Below are positions 59,500 to 64,000 of a stretch of 64,000 nt of DNA, one piece after another. The notes under the pieces were generated by a model that saw only the letters and a program-made list of their open reading frames with translations, did not search any database and was not told the DNA's origin. Each line of letters starts with the position of its first letter. Position 1 is the stretch's first letter. The stretch spans positions 156,978,875-157,042,874 of the forward strand of contig CP136062.1 of the NCBI GenBank assembly GCA_032622095.1. Reading direction: 5' to 3'. The DNA comes from Siphonodentalium dalli (Eukaryota; Mollusca; Scaphopoda; Gadilida; Siphonodentaliidae). Position numbers and translations under genes: made by a program.

Positions 59500-60040
59500 T
59501 CGGTAATGTCAGTTTTAGTATATAATTTGCAAGAGAAACTCATGATTTATAACTCATAACAATTTATGCGAATACTATAAATGAATAATAAAGATTTATG
59601 TATAGGCCTATAATGGAACATATAGGCTAGATGTGCCTTCATAGACAACATGATTATTTTCAAGACAAACAGGGAACTAAATAAGTCCGATTCCATAAAA
59701 CACTGTAAAGTGTTTTTTCGTGGGAACCTTATAAATGTATATTCTGTACTAAATTTAGGATAATTTTTTTTTTACAAAAATAACCCTACATTGATGTCAC
59801 GTGATGTCTGTTTCTCGCCTCCAACACAGCTGCATTGAAATATCTACAGATAATTTAATTCATCCGAGCACTGTTTATCCAGATGTCCGTCACACGATTC
59901 TGCTCCTTTGTCAACCGGAAGGGAAATATATAAAATAAAGTTTATAATGATGTGTATGTATATGTAAGTTAGTGATATGTGAAGTTTGATGTAATTTGGT
60001 CGATTAAAAATTATGTTGTATGTTTTAAATTTGGCACAGA
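59500..60040. other. No gene seen
   Basis: AT-rich spacer between the two copies of the 330-bp dispersed repeat. Confidence 0.4.
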
Positions 60041-60043
60041 TAG

Positions 60044-60384
60044 TTATTTTAATATCAGTAGCCGATTGATTTTGCAATGGGCACAGGACACAGGAAAACG
60101 CGTCATTTTGAATGTAGTATTCAAAAAAAAAAAAAACCCGTTGGAGGTCCCCCGTACTCCACCTACGAGTTGGGGTCCCCCTCTCGTGCTCTGCCCCGCT
60201 CGTCGCTTCACGGCTCGGATGATGCTACGCATCATATATGCCTATATTAATGGCGCCCCCATTTTCAAATTTCCTGGACCCGCCCCTGTGTTATGGGTAG
60301 GGTTAGGGTTAGATATTGGGTGTTATGATGGTGACATAACAGTGAGATGATGGGAAAATTATCTAGACATAGGCCCTATATTTT
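60044..60384 (+). repeat. Dispersed repeat, copy 2
   Basis: Partner of 58892-59219 in the same orientation. It carries a longer poly-A run (near 60123-60135) and two and a half TTAGGG units (TAGGGTTAGGGTTAG near 60297-60311) where copy 1 has fewer. Confidence 0.85.
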
Positions 60385-61005
60385 AACTTGCGCCAAACCA
60401 TGCTGGACGCAAGTAATGTTTTCGGATCGGATGTCTGTTTATCCTTCCTTCTTTCCGTGAATATGTTACGTCATAACAGACATAACGGAAGCAGAAAATG
60501 AGTACAACGCGCATGCGTTATTATTCCAATAATTTTTTTGAAGCGTTGAAGTTGGAAATTCCAATCATATCCGCGGCTGAATGAGTATTACTGATAATCG
60601 TATGAAATTCAGACTTTATGAAATCAAATTTACTATGGCTCAACCGAATCAGAGGTGCTCCGATACTTAGCACAGGAATTTACGAAGATAACACAAGGTC
60701 ATGGACGGCTGACGGAGATTTTGTTTGTTCAATTGTTGACTGTTTTCTGTTACACATTCTGAAATTACACATCGTTTAAAATTAATTAAGGGATCTTACA
60801 GTAGCAATTCCTATTCACGGCTATTGGAACTCTTCGTGTTATTAATTATGAGATCGGTAAGTCGGATTTATTGTATGTATACACAATTTGAGAGAAAATT
60901 CACCACAAATCATATGCTGTGAAAATCGAAATGTGAAAATTGGCCGCAGAATACTGAATAGTCTATCACTCTATCAGCTCTATTCTATGGTCTGATAATG
61001 GTTAT
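60385..61005. other. No gene seen
   Basis: Non-coding AT-rich sequence. No feature supported. Confidence 0.4.
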
Positions 61006-61009
61006 CTTA

Positions 61010-61391
61010 GTGAACGTTCAGACGACCACGATTCAATCGTATGTGGAAAGATTTCCGTCGTAGGAAGTAACTGGTGTTGGACTGCGCATGCTCACATCAA
61101 AATTGTAGGTCAAAAATAATAAAATCAAGCACTGTTTGATTTTAGATGGGAAATCGTGCCGTATCCTTGGTTACCTCCAATTGCGACGTAATTGCAGTCG
61201 TGTGTTAGTAAAAATCGCAGCTGGAAATGACCGTAGGCATAGTCTAGTCAATCACATGCTTTATATGAACAACCTACGCCTACGGTATAATCATATACGA
61301 CGACATCGCAATCGTGTGAACAAACTATCTACGATCTCGACGGGCCCGATTCCTCCACTTACGATTGAATCGTGGTCGTCTGAACGTACAC
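61010..61391. mobile_element. PIF/Harbinger-like MITE
   Basis: Terminal inverted repeats of about 35 bp: left 61010-61045 begins GTGAACGTTCAGACGACC, and the right end inverted begins GTGTACGTTCAGACGACC. Both continue through ACGATTCAATCGTA. TTA lies just outside each end (61007-61009 and 61392-61394), the 3-bp target duplication typical of PIF/Harbinger. Length is 382 bp. The 87-codon ORF inside ends within the right inverted repeat and has no transposase motif. Confidence 0.75.
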
Positions 61392-61399
61392 TTATATAG

Positions 61400-62550
61400 C
61401 GGCCAGCAGCAGAATAATGATATATTTATTTATAACGTACCGGTAGCCTGTTTGGCTATTCTGTCGCGAATCATAAATGCGCTTTTATTATCTTAAGGCC
61501 CACTTTATGATGTTGTCTTGTTAACATCGACTACCCGATTCAATATCCGATTGCGAATCTGCGGATTTTTTATAGCCGATTCGCATGGCCCTACTCTAGC
61601 TTTAGTCACATTCCTGCATACTAATAGTATGTACATTATTTACTAAATGTCAATTTGGTTTCCCATAGATCTCATGCAGTCAATCATTCAATGTTATATT
61701 TTAACATTTTGAATTACAATTAACAAAATGTGTTATACATGTAATTGTATTGTAACTATTGTTATTGTGAATATTGTCCTTATGCCCCATGGGCATACAT
61801 CATGTCAGGGTTTCCGTGCATATAGCTTTTAGTTCATGAACTTGAGATCACATAAAGACAATCTGTTTTAATTTGGTTTCTTTAGGAAGCTTCAATGTTT
61901 CTGCTTGTTGCCTCAAATGTAAGGAAATGGCTATTTTTCAGTGATAAACATCCAAATTTTCTGCGACAGAGCACCGGGTATGTGCTTCCCAAATACGGCC
62001 ACATTCCCCCAACCCCTAGCAGAAACCCTGCATGTGCACATATATTATGATAATAGTATTTATAGTACTCGTAGTAGTTAATACCACACTACCAGTACTG
62101 TCAATATTCTAAGTTCTAACAATGTTTAGTTACATGATCATAATGTTATTACTATTTGATGTGTACTGTACATCAGTCATCAATTCAAAAACTGATATTT
62201 TTTATAATGTGTTGAATTTAGTTTTAACTTTAAAATTTAACTTAAGCTGATTGAATATCTGCCATATGGTTGGTCGTTCCTACCATCAAGCTGTTAATGT
62301 CATTGAGAGATTCAATGTAAATTTTGATATCTTGCATGCGAAGAGGTAGACTGCTTGAGACCTCGTGGTAGATACATTCACTCCAGGCATTCATCAATTT
62401 TTTGGATCTAAACTTTGACAATTTAGCCAAACACATTTTCATATCAGTGATGATTGATGACACATCATTTCTTACTGTAGTGTATGAGGACCGGATACAG
62501 GTAGCTTAAATTAAAGACTTTAAAAAGCCCGATGAAGATCGTTTGTGATG
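61400..62550. other. No gene seen
   Basis: AT-rich DNA with no recognised feature. Confidence 0.4.
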
Positions 62551-62559
62551 ATACTACCC

Positions 62560-63275
62560 TGCTGGACAAAACAAGTGTACATTGCACCGCAAATCGTTTC
62601 ATCTTGTGAAATATAGAACAAGCAATCATCGACCCCGATTGAAATAGGCCGCTGGAGAAACTCCGAACAATCCGATCGTGTATGCCAACTCTGCAAATCC
62701 GGTAAAATTGGAGATGAGTTCCACTACCTTCTCGTGTGCGAAAGCTTATCTAAAGCCAGACGCCGTTTATTAATAACGCTTTCGGACAAACGCCCCAATA
62801 CAATTACTATGAGCGAACTAATTAATCAGAAAAATCTAACAAGCCTACTACGACTATGTGATTTTATTAAAATTGTTAACCGCGAACTATCGAATATTGA
62901 ATGATTATAATATTGAAGCGATTATAATACTCCAGATGGTATTATAAAGATAACTTGACGCACCGCCTTAGGCCTTGTATGTAAGGCATATGCAGTATTG
63001 ATAAACTGATATATAACTCTATGTGTGTATGTGTGCATAAAATGTATATTTTCACTTCTAAGCCTATTATTACTATAAATTAATAGTGTTATATATAGCA
63101 ATGATAGTGCAATATATATATAGCAATGATATTTATTTATAATGTGTTTATTTATATTTATTTATAAAAATGTGTAAATATGCTTATATATGTACCATGT
63201 TATATGTAAATAGTGTACAAATGTTATCTCGATACCGATGTATTATAGGTCATGATAATAAAGAATTGAAATGCG
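62560..63275 (+). mobile_element. LINE 3' end (ORF2 tail and 3' UTR)
   Basis: A plus-strand frame from about 62610 to the stop near 62900 reads EIGRWRNSEQSDRVCQLCKS and GDEFHYLLVCESLSKARRRL, then KRPNTITMSELINQKNLTSL. The order GRW...R.C..C..G..GDE.HYL..C........+++...RPN is a very common LINE ORF2 C-terminus in marine invertebrates. The following 350 bp are AT-rich, including CTTGTATGTAAGGCATATGC (62974-62993), and end at AATAAAGAATTGAAAT (63259-63274), likely the 3' UTR end. The upstream RT is missing. Confidence 0.8.
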
Positions 63276-63279
63276 TCAT

Positions 63280-64000
63280 ACGGCTCTTAACAACAAATGA
63301 GGACCTACTAGCTTCACATGACAAGAAATCTCCCGTTGGGCGAAATAATTGAAATCCCCGATGATCATCTTGAATGCCTTTTTCCGATTCGCCGTCTTCT
63401 TCATCAAGGTGTTACGGTGTTCACAGTTGTGTTCATCGCAGCTTGGGACTACGGTATATTGCTCATAGCAGTAATATGTCATTTCCCTCAATGATATATG
63501 ACACCAGATAAATTATTCAAAGGCTTTTTCGGTCTCATGTTCCGGTTGTCTGACTTCCAAAAGCTATTTAAAATAAACCGCTATTCCTCTGTCTTTGTTC
63601 AGTGGGGTAAATAGAGCTTTATATCCTTCAAGTGTCAATTCCACATCCTGTAGATGCGTGGCATTTTTAGGCATAATTTCAGTTATAGGATGATGATTTC
63701 AGGTGTATTCAAATTAATTATGATGTACAGTTCCGAATTCTTGTTGAGCGTGAATTCACGTTGGAATATATGACTTTCAGCCCATAAAATTCATTATTTA
63801 TAGATACAAGATTATGTTGATTTTAAAAAACATTAAAAGCACTCCTATGAGGGGGTATATTCATTTTGTTGTTTTGTTACCTTATTGGATACTAGTTTCC
63901 CTCTTCTTATAACGTAACTGTCTCCCCCATTATTCATAGAAACCAATTCTTCGTTCGTTCAATACTTTCCTCATCTGTTTGGTCCATTCGGAGACTTATT
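63280..64000. other. No gene seen
   Basis: AT-rich sequence to the window end, with small overlapping ORFs on both strands (63170-63491) that show no recognisable family. Confidence 0.4.

Noticed and set aside
59355..59543. Minus-strand ORF with an Ile-Tyr run
   Set aside because: Produced by the (AT)n microsatellite.
59979..60350. 123-codon plus-strand ORF
   Set aside because: It lies mostly within a dispersed repeat whose other copy (58892-59219) has a different frame structure, and both strands are open.
61136..61399. 87-codon ORF inside the Harbinger-like MITE as a transposase piece
   Set aside because: No DDE or Myb-like motif, and its C-terminus is encoded by the inverted repeat itself.

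Overview
The window is AT-rich nuclear DNA from an animal. The evidence is one protein-coding gene spread over four exons with GT-AG introns, many decayed non-LTR retrotransposons, a Helitron, MITEs, a tRNA-derived SINE, satellite DNA and TTAGGG-type telomere-like repeats. The repeat style (CR1/L2/L1-like LINE tails, a tyrosine-recombinase element, Helitrons, TCCG/GTT/TA microsatellites) suggests a marine lophotrochozoan, probably a mollusc. That placement is an inference. Nothing bacterial is present, and most long ORFs are chance frames or transposon debris.

Layout. 0-2.5 kb holds LINE C-terminal debris and a microsatellite-bearing dispersed repeat. 2.8-6.3 kb is a GC-rich tyrosine-recombinase (YR) mobile element. 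Its ORF has two reading-frame breaks, one fully accounted for by a 17-bp tandem duplication. It is followed by a minisatellite whose units carry small hairpins and by two 183-bp direct repeats that differ at about one base. 6.3-8.2 kb is a minus-strand Helitron with an internal partial duplication. 9-24.7 kb is a graveyard: two copies of a LINE 5' region (one still joined to a zinc-knuckle ORF1), a tRNA-derived SINE, an L1-like ORF2 remnant, another LINE tail and several paired dispersed repeats.

24.8-35.1 kb is the only well-supported host gene, an RGK-family (Rad/Gem/Rem) small GTPase on the plus strand. It has a TATA-type promoter, four coding exons (24952-25276, 27619-27707, 32926-33109, 34525-34733), a predicted 268-residue product and an AATAAA signal. 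Its introns hold diverged repeats and a small block of a telomere-like degenerate repeat.

35.3-47.9 kb is a large direct duplication of about 5.2 kb (35282-40451 and 42592-47850) separated by 2.1 kb. Each copy contains about 3 kb of degenerate CCCTAA-type hexamers alternating with GC-rich CGGGACGGGA-like blocks, followed by a conserved 1.8-kb AT-rich flank. 49.0-50.2 kb is a 5'-truncated minus-strand LINE with a (TA)n tail between 85-bp near-identical direct repeats, which look like unusually long target-site duplications. 54-56.3 kb is a satellite of about 175 bp per unit, invaded by a piggyBac-like MITE (TTAA duplication) and by a second long-armed inverted-repeat element. The two share a 70-bp palindrome present three times. 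58.9-61.4 kb has a repeated 330-bp dispersed element and a Harbinger-like MITE with a TTA duplication. 62.5-63.3 kb is another LINE 3' end.

All reading was by eye. Family assignments rest on recalled motif patterns, and no database search was run.
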